Below, piece after piece: positions 26,101-32,467 of a stretch of 32,467 nucleotides of DNA. Under the pieces are notes generated by a model. That model was given only the letters and a program-made list of their open reading frames with translations, did no database searches and was not told the origin of the DNA. Within the stretch, counting starts at the first letter, position 1, and each line of letters begins with the position of its first letter. A program made the position numbers and the translations under genes. The DNA is from a virus. The stretch covers positions 1 to 32,467 of the IMG/VR virus record IMGVR_UViG_3300033388_000404. One strand, written 5' to 3'.

Positions 26101-29100
26101 TGTCTCTATGTGAAGTAGAATGGGCCAGTGAATCAAATTGAACTTTAAGATTAGCTAGTGTTTTTATACTAGTTCCTTCTTTATTAGCTCCTACTAATGG
26201 ATTATTTAATTCTAATAAAGACTCTTCATCTCCTTCTGCTTTATTCTCAGCATTTAAAGCATTACTTAAATGTTTAAATACACCTTCCACAAAATGGTTT
26301 TTAAATGATCTACCTGTTAGCCTTTCAGACTCTTCTTTAAAGAATTCTACAGCCTCTAATGGCATCGTAATACCAATACTTTCTAGAAGTTCTTGAGTTT
26401 CTTTTACATCTAAAGTTTCTTTTAGTTCTTCTACTTTAGCTTCAAACTCTTTAGCTTTCCCAGAATCAATTACTAATGCTCCTTTTACTTCTTTAACTAT
26501 TGGAGATTTCTTTTGATTTTCAAACCACTCGGCTTCAACTCTTTGAGCAGCATCATTTCTGTTAGTACTAATCGGTTGTAATACATATGCTCCTGTTCTT
26601 TTATCTATACTCCATAGTACTGTAACAAATGGATTATATTGCTTAGAGAACGCCACAACAAACTCATTTCTAATCTGGCTAGATGTCTTACTTTTATCAT
26701 CTAATACTTCTATAAGTTTACCTATGTATGGTTTAGTAGCTTTAGTTATATGTAACCTTTCAATCATACTCTCGTAATTAGGCTCTGTTCCAGATAACAT
26801 AGTCTGTAATTCATCATATACAGTATCAAATGGCATAAACTTATGAAGCCCTAATGGATTTCTACCCGGCATAGTCTGTAATGCCAAGAATAACTTAAAT
26901 CTAGCAGATGCAGTATCTTTATGATTAGTCTGGAATGTAGCACCGTCATCAAAGTTTACTTTTTCTAACATAGAATCTACGTTATCGTACCCTTCTAATA
27001 ACTCATCTATAGACTGTGGCTCTTTATTATCATCTATAGTTTGTTTAATACCAAAGATATTAGCCATTTTAACTTTAGAGAACTTAGCAAATTGGTCCCA
27101 GTTTCTCAATACTTTTTTATATTGATCTGATAGTTCATGAGCTTCATCTACAGTTTCTATTCCTAATCCCTTTTTTATTTGAGCTACTATAGGTTCTTTA
27201 CTATTAAACTTACTTGCTAATAGTTCTAACATTTGCTCACGTCTTTCAAACATGTCCTTAGCTACCTTTAAAGAGTCTGCAGCTGAAATACCTGCCTTAT
27301 CCTGCATAGCCTTAGACATAACGTGTATAACAGAATCTACAATCTCTTCCTGTAGGTATGAATTATAAAAAGTATCAGTTTCTTCATCATATACTAACAT
27401 ACCTTGTATGTCGTCTTTCATTAATACTTTAAACTCTTCAGCACGTCCTGCATCATCCGAACTTCTGTCTATAGTGTTAGAGTTTTCTACATCTAAATTA
27501 AGATCAGTATTATCTACATCTAGATTAAAATCATCAATGCCAAATAAATCTCCTGCCTGCTCAAGTACTTTTCTTTGTTCATCTGATAACGTTTCAGAGT
27601 CTCCCTCTGTTCCATCTACAGCAGGTATAGGTTCTTTAGATACCATTTCTTGAGGAGAAGCTTCTGTAAACGATGTACTAAATGTAATTCCAGGATGATC
27701 AAAATAGTTATCTTCAGTTTCATTAATCTTTGAAGCAACTACATCACTTCTTAAATTAGCTTTTAGATATTCATTATACGAACTAAATTGATTTTCATTT
27801 ACTTCACCTTCATTAGATATAGTAACCTCTTCAAACTTGTTTTCTTTATCGTTTATTTTAGATAACTGTACTGATATTAACTTTTTAGTTAAAAACTTTT
27901 TAAAGTCAGCTTCTTGTGATAATAGACCTTCTAAAGTTGTAATAGTTTTAATAGAGCCATTTTGAGATGCAAATAATATTTCTATAGTTTCATTGTTAAC
28001 TAATAAGTTTAAATACTTATTATTTGGATTTAAAGATTTATCTTCTATTGGTTTTTTAAAAGCCTTTTTCCCTTTTTTAGTAACGTGTGTATACTTATTT
28101 AAGAATGTAAATAGACCTTCTCCTGTTTCAATATTAATACCAGACTTTTCAAATACATCATCTATTACATCTGAGTTCTCAAAGAATGCTTTTACAGCAT
28201 TGTATATAGTATCTACTTGAACTTCAGTAGCTCTAGGAGTTTCTACATAAGTAGCCATAAACTTACCGTTAGGAGTAGGTAACATAGCGAATACCATACC
28301 ATTTAACTTTCCTTTTTGTAATGCTTCTTCAAACGCTTCTCCGTTAACAATATCTTTATTAAATGCTTCGTCTTTGTTTATATGAAGACTACCGTTTTTT
28401 ACAATAGCAAACGTTTCTAACTTAGGCATATTTTCTTGAATAGTTTTAGCTTTATAGCCTTTTGTACCCATGTTCACATCTCTTCTTAAATGCCCTACAA
28501 ACTTGTTATTAATTTCAGTTTCTACTGATCTATTTTTTACTATAAATTCTCTTACTTTTAAGTTTAATTCTTGTTGTATTATATGGTTTTCAAAGTATCT
28601 ATTATTTTTATCTTCAGATGTGTGAATATTATCTCTACCTCCCCCTTCTAATAATCTATCCTGGGTAGGAACATATGCAACAATCTTTCCATTTTTTTTA
28701 ATAGCAATAGGTACATTTCCTACATCTTCTACCCCATCTGTAACAAAGTCTGCATACCTTATAGTTACTTCTTTATTATCTTCATCTTTTTCTATCCATG
28801 TAGCTGACTTATCTACTTCTAATGTGATCTTATCTCCAGGTTGAAATTCTACAGCAGACTCTAGCTCCTTAACTAAGTTCTCTTGTTTTTCATTACTTGC
28901 AGCTACTTTTTTACCAGAAGGTGCTTTTATGTAATTTGTAGAAGCATATGCAAATGCACTACCTGCGTCTATAGTTTTAACTATAGTTTGTCCTTTATCT
29001 TCTTCTTTAGACTTATGTAGCTTTTTTAATGTATCGTTTTTACTTGTATCATTTAAATTAACTACTTCTCCATCTTCATACGTCTTAACAACATCTTCTT

Positions 29101-32100
29101 TAGACTCTATAGATTCTTTAGTAGACTCTTCAGCTTCAGTAGGAATCCATTCTTCTTCATTTCTTTCTTCAGTAATAGTTGTATGTATTGTAGTATCTAT
29201 AGCATCTTTTGGGTCTTTTCCTTTAGTAAAGAAAGTATCCATAAACTCTTCGGTCTCTTCCTCTTCTTCAGCTTTTTTATCTGCTTTTTCTTCTGCTTTT
29301 TCTTCTTCAGTTTTTTTATATATATTTTTAATTGGATTTCCTTGTCCATCTACACCATCTTCTATTCCCCTTAAAATTGCGTCTTTTTTAGCTTTATATT
29401 CAGCTACTATCTTTTGCTTTTCTTCTTCAGTTTCTGCAGCTTCTAACTTTTCTGTTTCCTCTTTGCTAAGAGCTTCCATCTCTTGTCCAGGTGTATCTTC
29501 TTCAGTCTTTTTAGGTTCTGCTTTAGGCTCTTTAGTTACTACAGGTTCAGCTTTAGGTTTAGCTTTAGGTTCCAGTGCTTCTAATTCTGCATTATATTTA
29601 GCGTCTATATTTTTACGAGATCTAGATAATCTAGTTAAATCTAAATTACCTTTCTTTATTCCTAAATCTAAAGCCTGTTTAAATATAACTTCAGGAATTA
29701 AACTAATATATGTACCATTACCTGAAATGCTTTTCATCACTTCTTTAGAGATCTCTTCGTTACTTAAGCCTTTTTCTTTTAAATCTAATGCTTTACTTTC
29801 AGCCTCTTCAAGTTCTTCGTTTATTTTTTTATGAAACTGTTCTATAGTTACACCTTTTCTTTTTAAAGTACTAGGAAGTTCTAATTCTGATACTCGTATT
29901 CCTTCTTTTTCAAGTTTTCTTCTTTTTTCTATATCAGCTTTTTTATCTTCTAATGAATCTACTTTAGCTTTAGGTTCTACTTTATCTGCTTTGGGTTCAG
30001 CCTTAGGCTCAGTTTTAGTTACTTCTTTAGTTTCTAATTCTACTTCTTCATCTTCTTTATTGTACTTATCTATTAAGGCACTTCCTTCTTTAGTACCTAT
30101 AGCATTTTTAAGTATATATTCTTTTCTATTCTCTCCTGAAAGAGTTTTAGCTCTAGCTTGTTTTAATTTAGATAAAGTACTTAAAAGTTCTTTTTCTCTT
30201 TTAGCTTCTAAAGACTCTTCAGTATTTTCAGTATCTTTCTTTTTAGAAACTTTACTTTTTAAAGCTTCAAACTTTTCTTTTATAGCAGACCTGCTTTCTT
30301 CTTCTTTAGTAGCTTTTTTATCGTCTTCTATAGCTTTAGCTTTATCTGCTTCTTTTTTATTCATATCAGCTTGCTTCTTCTTAGCGTCAGCTATATGCTT
30401 TGCTCTACCTGCATCAGATGTAAGAAACTCATATTGAAGATCTAATTGTTGTAGACTAGCCATGTCTTCTTCTATAGCTGCTTTAGCTGCCATTAAGTTG
30501 TTTACATCTATCTGATTATCTAATAGTGCGTTTGTTAAAGTTTCTGGTGTGTTTCCTTCTTCTTTTAAATACTCTTCAGTTCTTCTATCACTTTTTATTT
30601 TAATAGCTTTAGCTTTAGTTTCTAATGCTTTTCTTTGTCTTTCTAAGTTTTTTATACTGTGCTGTGTAATGTTATCTTTACCTTGAGGCATACCGTACAC
30701 ATCTTTAAGTACTTGCTTTCCAGAAATAGTTTTAGGATTAGGCCTTTTTAATGTTTCATTGTATTTCTGTTGCTCTGTACTTCTTATTTGTTTTTCTGTA
30801 TCTAGTTTTCTTTTCTTTCTTGAGTTCTTTTTACCTCTAGTATTCTTTTTAGATTTCTTTGTAAACTGACCGCCTTTCATTTTAGAAGGGTCTAAGTTAA
30901 AATCAGTAGCTGGTGGGTTTTTAAGAGATGCTATTTTTTCATTTATACTTTCAATTGCTAAATTAATAGCTTTTATGTTTTTATCAGCTGCTGCAATTTC
31001 TCCTGCAGTCATATCGGTACCCCTAGCTTCTTGTTCTTTTAAAGCATTATCTCTTGCCTTTTCAAACTTAGCTTTATTTAACTCAATTAGGTTTCTTAGC
31101 TTTCTCTTTTGTAAGTGCATACCAAATATATTCTCTGCATAGAAAGAAGCAGATGCTTCCTCATCAAATTCATTATATCTAGCTTGTATGTTTTCAAAGT
31201 CATCTGATAGAGTTTTAATCTCTTTTACTTTATCCTGGGCTCTCTTTTTATAATAGTTATCAGATTCTGGATCAATATCATATCCTAACTTTTCTGCTTG
31301 ATCTGCAGACATATTTGCTATTTCTTCATATATAGCAGACATATGCTCTTGCCCTCCATTAAGGAAAGAATTAAATAAACTGTTGTTAAATAAGTTCTCT
31401 TGAGCTTCTTGGTACTCTCTAGAGCCCCTATCTCCAGATGCATTTTTTAAGTTTTCTTGATTCCTTTGGTACTCATCTATATTCTTAATTAAGAAGTTCT
31501 TCTGGCTATTGAATATAGTTTCTTCTTGTTCTTTATTAGCTTTACCTGTTTTACGTAAAGATGTAACCATATGCTGGCCTCCACCACCTACTGCACCCAG
31601 GATACCAGCTAGAGCCGCTTCTTCTGTACCTAAAGCGTTTACGATAGCTTCTCCCATACTTTTAGCGCTGCTTATACCTAGAACATCTTCTCCTTGAAAA
31701 GTACCAGCAGCTGTAGCCGCTTCGTTTACAAGTTCTTCTAAACTCTCCTGTCCCATTTCAGATAGAGTAGTTTGTAATAAAGGACTAGTGTTATCAGCAT
31801 CTTTAAGTTCTAAACCTTTAAGTCTCTTTTGCCAAGTAGGTATATCATCAGAACCTTTTAATAAGGCTTTGTTCATTCTTTTAGTACTCTTAAGGTTACG
31901 CATTAACGCACCTGCAGAAGTAAAGTTTAAAGCGGAATTTACTACGGTGTTCATTCTAACAGCAGTGGCCGCTGCCTCGCCTGCTACTTTTTTAGCTTTA
32001 GCTGGATCGTTATACTTATCCATAGCTTTAGCGTATACATCTTTATATACTTCAGCACCTCCCATAGCACCTTCAACGTATGCAAGAGATGCAGCGGTTC

Positions 32101-32467
32101 CTGTTTGAGCAGCTACATTAGCAGTTTTAGCTAATGCTGCAGTTCCTTTAGCTATCCCTTCTGCTGTTTTATATCTTTTAACAAAAGCAGGTGCTTTCAT
32201 TAAAGCTTTAGCCATTGCTCCTGTACCTTTAGCTAAAAGGCTTCCAACTCCTGCACCGGTAACAGCAAATTCTCCAATAGACTTAACTAGACCTTCACCG
32301 TTTTCTACCCACCATGCAAAGTCTCCTAAGTCAAATACTTCATTAGGATTCTCTCTATATACAGGCATTGCTTCATCTAAAGCCTGTGTTCCTTTTTGAG
32401 CAAAGTCAGTAAGGAAGTTAGCATAGTCTCCACCTTCTCCAGTTAATGTTTTATAATGAGCTTCAAA
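17123..32467 (-). CDS. Giant multi-domain virion-type protein with RNA polymerase and metallopeptidase motifs (partial)
   Basis: One uninterrupted leftward frame of 15,345 bases. The frame stays open past the Met at 32366-32368 for 33 more codons of coding-like sequence up to the window edge, so the true start is outside. Residues below count from that Met. N-terminal: Gly/Ala-rich hydrophobic segments (about 30-64, 74-103, 245-264). About 270-1100: Lys/Glu-rich coiled-coil and low-complexity sequence with EPKAEPK-like linkers. About 2867-2910: an R-I-P element then DFDVD, as in the beta-prime active site of RNA polymerase. 3730-3734: HETLH, zinc metallopeptidase. About 4010-4400: charged helices and coiled coils. 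Near the C terminus: one hydrophobic helix (VFTLGIMAAGVLVKAIG). The layout fits a packaged, injected crAss-like transcription protein. Domain borders, other than the named motifs, are estimates. Confidence 0.92.
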   Translation of the reverse strand, partial: FEAHYKTLTGEGGDYANFLTDFAQKGTQALDEAMPVYRENPNEVFDLGDFAWWVENGEGLVKSIGEFAVTGAGVGSLLAKGTGAMAKALMKAPAFVKRYKTAEGIAKGTAALAKTANVAAQTGTAASLAYVEGAMGGAEVYKDVYAKAMDKYNDPAKAKKVAGEAAATAVRMNTVVNSALNFTSAGALMRNLKSTKRMNKALLKGSDDIPTWQKRLKGLELKDADNTSPLLQTTLSEMGQESLEELVNEAATAAGTFQGEDVLGISSAKSMGEAIVNALGTEEAALAGILGAVGGGGQHMVTSLRKTGKANKEQEETIFNSQKNFLIKNIDEYQRNQENLKNASGDRGSREYQEAQENLFNNSLFNSFLNGGQEHMSAIYEEIANMSADQAEKLGYDIDPESDNYYKKRAQDKVKEIKTLSDDFENIQARYNEFDEEASASFYAENIFGMHLQKRKLRNLIELNKAKFEKARDNALKEQEARGTDMTAGEIAAADKNIKAINLAIESINEKIASLKNPPATDFNLDPSKMKGGQFTKKSKKNTRGKKNSRKKRKLDTEKQIRSTEQQKYNETLKRPNPKTISGKQVLKDVYGMPQGKDNITQHSIKNLERQRKALETKAKAIKIKSDRRTEEYLKEEGNTPETLTNALLDNQIDVNNLMAAKAAIEEDMASLQQLDLQYEFLTSDAGRAKHIADAKKKQADMNKKEADKAKAIEDDKKATKEEESRSAIKEKFEALKSKVSKKKDTENTEESLEAKREKELLSTLSKLKQARAKTLSGENRKEYILKNAIGTKEGSALIDKYNKEDEEVELETKEVTKTEPKAEPKADKVEPKAKVDSLEDKKADIEKRRKLEKEGIRVSELELPSTLKRKGVTIEQFHKKINEELEEAESKALDLKEKGLSNEEISKEVMKSISGNGTYISLIPEVIFKQALDLGIKKGNLDLTRLSRSRKNIDAKYNAELEALEPKAKPKAEPVVTKEPKAEPKKTEEDTPGQEMEALSKEETEKLEAAETEEEKQKIVAEYKAKKDAILRGIEDGVDGQGNPIKNIYKKTEEEKAEEKADKKAEEEEETEEFMDTFFTKGKDPKDAIDTTIHTTITEERNEEEWIPTEAEESTKESIESKEDVVKTYEDGEVVNLNDTSKNDTLKKLHKSKEEDKGQTIVKTIDAGSAFAYASTNYIKAPSGKKVAASNEKQENLVKELESAVEFQPGDKITLEVDKSATWIEKDEDNKEVTIRYADFVTDGVEDVGNVPIAIKKNGKIVAYVPTQDRLLEGGGRDNIHTSEDKNNRYFENHIIQQELNLKVREFIVKNRSVETEINNKFVGHLRRDVNMGTKGYKAKTIQENMPKLETFAIVKNGSLHINKDEAFNKDIVNGEAFEEALQKGKLNGMVFAMLPTPNGKFMATYVETPRATEVQVDTIYNAVKAFFENSDVIDDVFEKSGINIETGEGLFTFLNKYTHVTKKGKKAFKKPIEDKSLNPNNKYLNLLVNNETIEILFASQNGSIKTITTLEGLLSQEADFKKFLTKKLISVQLSKINDKENKFEEVTISNEGEVNENQFSSYNEYLKANLRSDVVASKINETEDNYFDHPGITFSTSFTEASPQEMVSKEPIPAVDGTEGDSETLSDEQRKVLEQAGDLFGIDDFNLDVDNTDLNLDVENSNTIDRSSDDAGRAEEFKVLMKDDIQGMLVYDEETDTFYNSYLQEEIVDSVIHVMSKAMQDKAGISAADSLKVAKDMFERREQMLELLASKFNSKEPIVAQIKKGLGIETVDEAHELSDQYKKVLRNWDQFAKFSKVKMANIFGIKQTIDDNKEPQSIDELLEGYDNVDSMLEKVNFDDGATFQTNHKDTASARFKLFLALQTMPGRNPLGLHKFMPFDTVYDELQTMLSGTEPNYESMIERLHITKATKPYIGKLIEVLDDKSKTSSQIRNEFVVAFSKQYNPFVTVLWSIDKRTGAYVLQPISTNRNDAAQRVEAEWFENQKKSPIVKEVKGALVIDSGKAKEFEAKVEELKETLDVKETQELLESIGITMPLEAVEFFKEESERLTGRSFKNHFVEGVFKHLSNALNAENKAEGDEESLLELNNPLVGANKEGTSIKTLANLKVQFDSLAHSTSHRDSEDKTIYSYSLNSHISHQFRRLLENNGENETLDSLLETSYAKNSIWANEIKNNKKFRDTFKLTYLDGLKKSRSGQKGVKRKNQSDSEMLVQTLALFQNQDQGEQGVDARKISHFVYPSISDKTTSPVITSLRHNTQISIRGGKTQLGKDTKKALRQLVQSEIDRIEAYVDPADPKDRIKGYDLTKKGTGALLFYHFPFLNDMATLLKLEDGTYAVQNREAMFEAVYDYVLKTSKNTFQQFNDSGIISMDDKAKKVTLKMDSTYLRGVKSKLGRSATDLELAMYAAIDLEVNYMIANANIMQLVSGDPAMHFKNDVETTMTVVQKRLAKDIAPGLDGNFEKKVYNNIFLNDKETDSIHLEEYKEILDNNADKISTYKSIEGADAQEYTTAQEHLDVMKAYGKLSDAEYTDLLDKANKGTLNKEDLKKVLQPMKPVYVHTEVDKKRKINKVTYIKSSSFPLLKQLTQDLEIDKLRAAMEDADIQRACYISASKLGATRMVDLWDDHHVSDKFDLTGKAVQLKRDGFRIQQEVPYKEDKTKVLTVSQMNKLLFEGIEDIPGMSELKQRKEAIRKRLFDMGREELLDKIGVKEIKNSKLKGFLPDVFYSYENLSKLKKALEREAKARNFPINDIKGLELTEDKKKFKIPTSFLSSSDKFESLMTSMITNTILKQKMPGKSYVQGSSAGFITDKTKSKKWSEMSMNNKQGITWVGDVDMDKGLQFVRKGKNKVKGAQLIVPFYFRDAEGNTLNIEDYTYTKEGKTYIDESKMDKSLLNLIGARIPNQGHSSMLPIEIVGFLPRQMGDLVIVPDDITAQMGSDFDVDKLTTYNYNYYVKDGKLVKGADTQYKEVISGENEDVYQLVKDPKAKLKKELQNEYIDIHWKVLTHPEVLPRVLSPLDVKGEYSLEKEADLINDIRTSGKETPSMLSRQYQQDTFIQNRAGKLGVGVLSLASTFNATIQGLDVRHSVIKKGIETKLYINIGEYSLHRLSGVGLNPRGPKSQLIADIQNAAVDNANEQRLDKLNLNGNTFGAAAALAQLENKNGKNVDIKYITRLMSQRIVIDYVKEMEALNDSTIEQYVADKKQEAFERLRNKYSKMAEGYVQSTSESSDMTVLTPEFLLDMIKEEDEGGAKWATNQLKVLSVFEKLSDLGETLTAVQSMINADSKGAPKDLIEARDKGDKITFRGSLPVQGIGPLFDLESEIGTAVESGVYLTQKLFGRFFPNIQNTVLEYGNITGKLEVPLDIQKKLRTARNGFITTKQNIFEEGDIDLIRQRLLINTKENPSLAARVEEAFKTWGASNFLLQRIKTRTAEVKGEPDLVQYVASTGARMDEQNAIKGMIDMLISDSLEARQLGKDLITYSYLTATSQGATNFLKFVPTSYLNSIGFGEAVDRARGETGNFLTQYVQHNPTVTPEAHPSASGRWFRYPGLTESKYEDEGYINHIIPQKDVMGKETKSYPRFVHIRDENTNEIKLYEGLTNNKGGMDYVQIDTAGGTKQMQFTEYNYQASKIKSILASRNVSTVQKLTSIPNTPNTEERIPNDQANVNMLKSYELNDGDGKEGIARALNNIKDKSTFKANRAIADMLLSKMDSLPDVTFRNKKISGSGSLLPGGKKKGDVAVLTIDMTRMPNVSKFEDTLLHETLHAYTSHIINEYNRGGERLTEAQKKAVKSLEALMNIAIKQLNKEDAAEFNEFKEQFDRMKKAQRNNDAKGAADAIADMKSTSYHKYYGLINSKEFVTMTMTNDKFQKILSDIKFTGKKTVLDRFKDIVAKLFTNLKDKLGIKYDIEGTVLAEAIKNTAILVDNTGYLNSNESKSMPADASLFATEFSSKKPLNLNRVFRSKYKLLNSSGLNKNMTYEQAFKKAQNLNTKDKRFQKEYGDKYKAMYTKIPKEKGSRIKGDAYNVKLEPKVKPAADFNLDTDEIQDSTKVLISKLESKLRNYKNSMSENKGDSAIIQASIHRLENQIERLKLDNSLKTLTAIADSHMEWVSNTLSKTTISSAEINDAYDTLSVWANAKDIFSEEYDQGGSFKEAIAAIHNKSDDLLKDVRDASKSVAIREAQKELSRLVSDTHINTIKDISIGKSLVLDLSSVDNQFIQALDKKLKRSIRDTNKAFNDESQSIDVTIKAFEKTEEFKRNGYDKFLQKDEKGNWTGGLVVEYDETYYKTRSAKRKAAKKDKNYLSYFNWSKENEVIIDPNKLFKDDGSLANNAESKKHIKMLEAEFGEEKTKDLIEEAERRYSKYLEDYQAIEDSYQARKEVDDSYTEEMLQKDLFSWRITNNPKSIYGAVNGDPKVTVTGWKYVLMAPKKSVLNKDGSSTWYDSKFKEIQENPELKEFYNFYKGRMESFMDNLPRHQLPFMQANFLPIIKRSLLDSYSRDGLKGALRNIAEGLVDELTSPTSNKVSSDRDGFTGKVNQRIPISFIEGDLKPEERSKDLGKLLQSFAMTSINYNHKSKTEETVLLMQRLLNEAVEQKMNASGGKAYDSDGNLYQVKDGLVNLKKAADHAIRASLYGDKREQGESTGLMMTKDIKNSAKATKLNRELTRLNNQLENGYITELEHSERAAEIEEELKEMGARHVTTVDLADTFMKVTQLKGMAYNVFASTNNITFGLISNIIQAAGGEDFSIKQAMQAYRIMLNSTAKSAGFANDTSKKVAALMDKFDILFEVDETAYNGGPKKKVGLSKFTPYEMQRRSEFFVQGQLMVASMLKRTATKIDGTKTSLFEAFDSEGNWKVDEYGDNKGWNGDINKEGELSEFKKFQDYIIELNKVVHGNYDPASFPLMKRYLLGRAGLQFKSWLAESVKRRFAGEAYNEALGRKTKGYYRTAAQQGVKTLFKMAMMNKDALTGLSAVDQANMRKMMAEMVFTLGIMAAGVLVKAIGDDDENKPATNIMLNQLYRLESDMTFFLSPSSANRILSNPFPMINTYLKAEKALVTSGNYILEGTGAVEVTDNRSAHDEERLLRDWSKVFPMVNIPAKVASQTDKVINY
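20339..20353 (-). repeat. DFNLD linker motif, copy 3
   Basis: DFNLD at residues 4006-4010 (KPAADFNLDTDEIQDS), between the metallopeptidase region and the C-terminal coiled-coil region. Confidence 0.6.
21167..21181 (-). other. Zinc metallopeptidase motif HETLH
   Basis: HETLH (residues 3730-3734) follows a strand (VLTIDMTRM) and a helix start (FEDTLLHETLHAY), as in zincin peptidases. About 95 residues later NSKEFVTMTMT offers a Glu (20891-20893) as the likely third zinc ligand, a spacing common in phage and mobile-element polyvalent proteins. Confidence 0.65.
23639..23653 (-). other. RNA polymerase beta-prime-like active-site motif DFDVD
   Basis: Asp residues 2906, 2908 and 2910 (counted from the Met at 32366-32368) form the D-x-D-x-D metal-binding loop. 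Upstream, ARIPNQGHSSMLPIEIVGF parallels the RAP segment and following strand of E. coli beta-prime. The distance from the Arg (23768-23770) to the first Asp is 39 residues, against 35 in E. coli (R425 to D460). The Gly of the classic DFDGD is replaced by Val. Confidence 0.75.
27518..27532 (-). repeat. DFNLD linker motif, copy 2
   Basis: DFNLD at residues 1613-1617 (FGIDDFNLDVDNTD). A close variant, DLNLD, follows four residues later (27491-27505), giving a local double copy in an acidic linker. Confidence 0.6.
29497..30030 (-). repeat. Low-complexity EPKAEPK-type repeats in the giant protein
   Basis: The coding strand repeats the pattern E-P-K-A in two clusters, near 29960-30030 (TEPKAEPKADKVEPKAKV) and near 29497-29580 (EPKAKPKAEPVV, KEPKAEPKK). 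These should form extended, stiff linkers between helical segments. Confidence 0.65.
30890..30904 (-). repeat. DFNLD linker motif, copy 1
   Basis: DFNLD at residues 489-493, in a Pro/Ala linker (NPPATDFNLDPSKMKGG) just before a very basic Lys/Arg stretch. Confidence 0.6.

Noticed and set aside
29183-29374. Rightward ORF rich in Phe, Ile and Ser that looks like a membrane protein
   Set aside because: It is the antisense of the Lys/Glu-rich part of the giant gene; Glu and Lys codons read backwards give Phe, Leu and Ser.
18201-32108. Other rightward ORFs of 60-150 codons inside the giant gene
   Set aside because: All are shadows of the leftward frame, with no leader, no recognisable domain and unusual composition.
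32366-32368. ATG as the true start of the giant gene
   Set aside because: The frame stays open for 33 further codons to the window edge and these encode a protein-like sequence, so this Met is probably internal.
1-32467. tRNA genes, CRISPR arrays, insertion sequences or an integrase with attachment sites
   Set aside because: No cloverleaf-like sequence, regularly spaced repeats, transposase or recombinase motif was seen, and no gap is long enough to hold one unnoticed.

Overview
The window reads as a 32 kb piece of an AT-rich tailed-phage genome whose host is probably a member of the Bacteroidota. The phage call rests on dense, overlapping replication and recombination genes and on a single giant virion-type gene. 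The host call is an inference from A-rich, Shine-Dalgarno-less leaders and the gene set. The layout recalls crAss-like phages (for example Cellulophaga phi14:2): a replication block on one strand faces, on the other strand, a huge protein carrying an RNA-polymerase active-site signature. No hallmark capsid, portal or terminase gene is in view, so the crAss-like assignment is probable, not proven. The standard genetic code is used: TAA, TAG and TGA all end genes.

Bases 1-17041 hold 30 rightward genes, nearly all touching or overlapping. In order they are: two small ORFs and a NUMOD1-like DNA-binding protein; a basic protein and an SF2 helicase; small ORFs including a zinc ribbon; a probable helicase loader overlapping a DnaB-type helicase; a dATP/dGTP diphosphohydrolase-like protein; a Sak4-like ATPase; an unknown protein; an SSB with the classic acidic tip; a DnaG-type primase; two small barrel-like ORFs; a GHKL ATPase resembling T4 rIIA, an unknown ORF and an rIIB-like protein; a RusA-like resolvase; a PD-(D/E)XK nuclease; and, after a terminator at about 15.0 kb, small ORFs including a one-helix microprotein, a DnaA domain IV-like helix-turn-helix protein, a MazG-type pyrophosphohydrolase and a membrane protein.

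Bases 17042-17122 are a convergent junction with two hairpins, the second terminator-like.

Bases 17123-32467 are one uninterrupted leftward reading frame (at least 5,114 codons, still open at the window edge). It contains, from N to C terminus, Gly/Ala-rich hydrophobic segments, a long Lys/Glu-rich region, a beta-prime-like RNA-polymerase motif (DFDVD, preceded by an R-x-P element at the spacing seen in cellular RNA polymerase), an HExxH metallopeptidase motif, coiled coils and a C-terminal membrane-like helix. A short motif, DFNLD, recurs three times in linkers between these parts.

Together the left block supplies loading, unwinding, priming, strand annealing, Holliday-junction cleavage and nucleotide-pool control. 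The right block probably supplies a virion-packaged, injected transcription machine. The giant protein is the most interesting object in the window.
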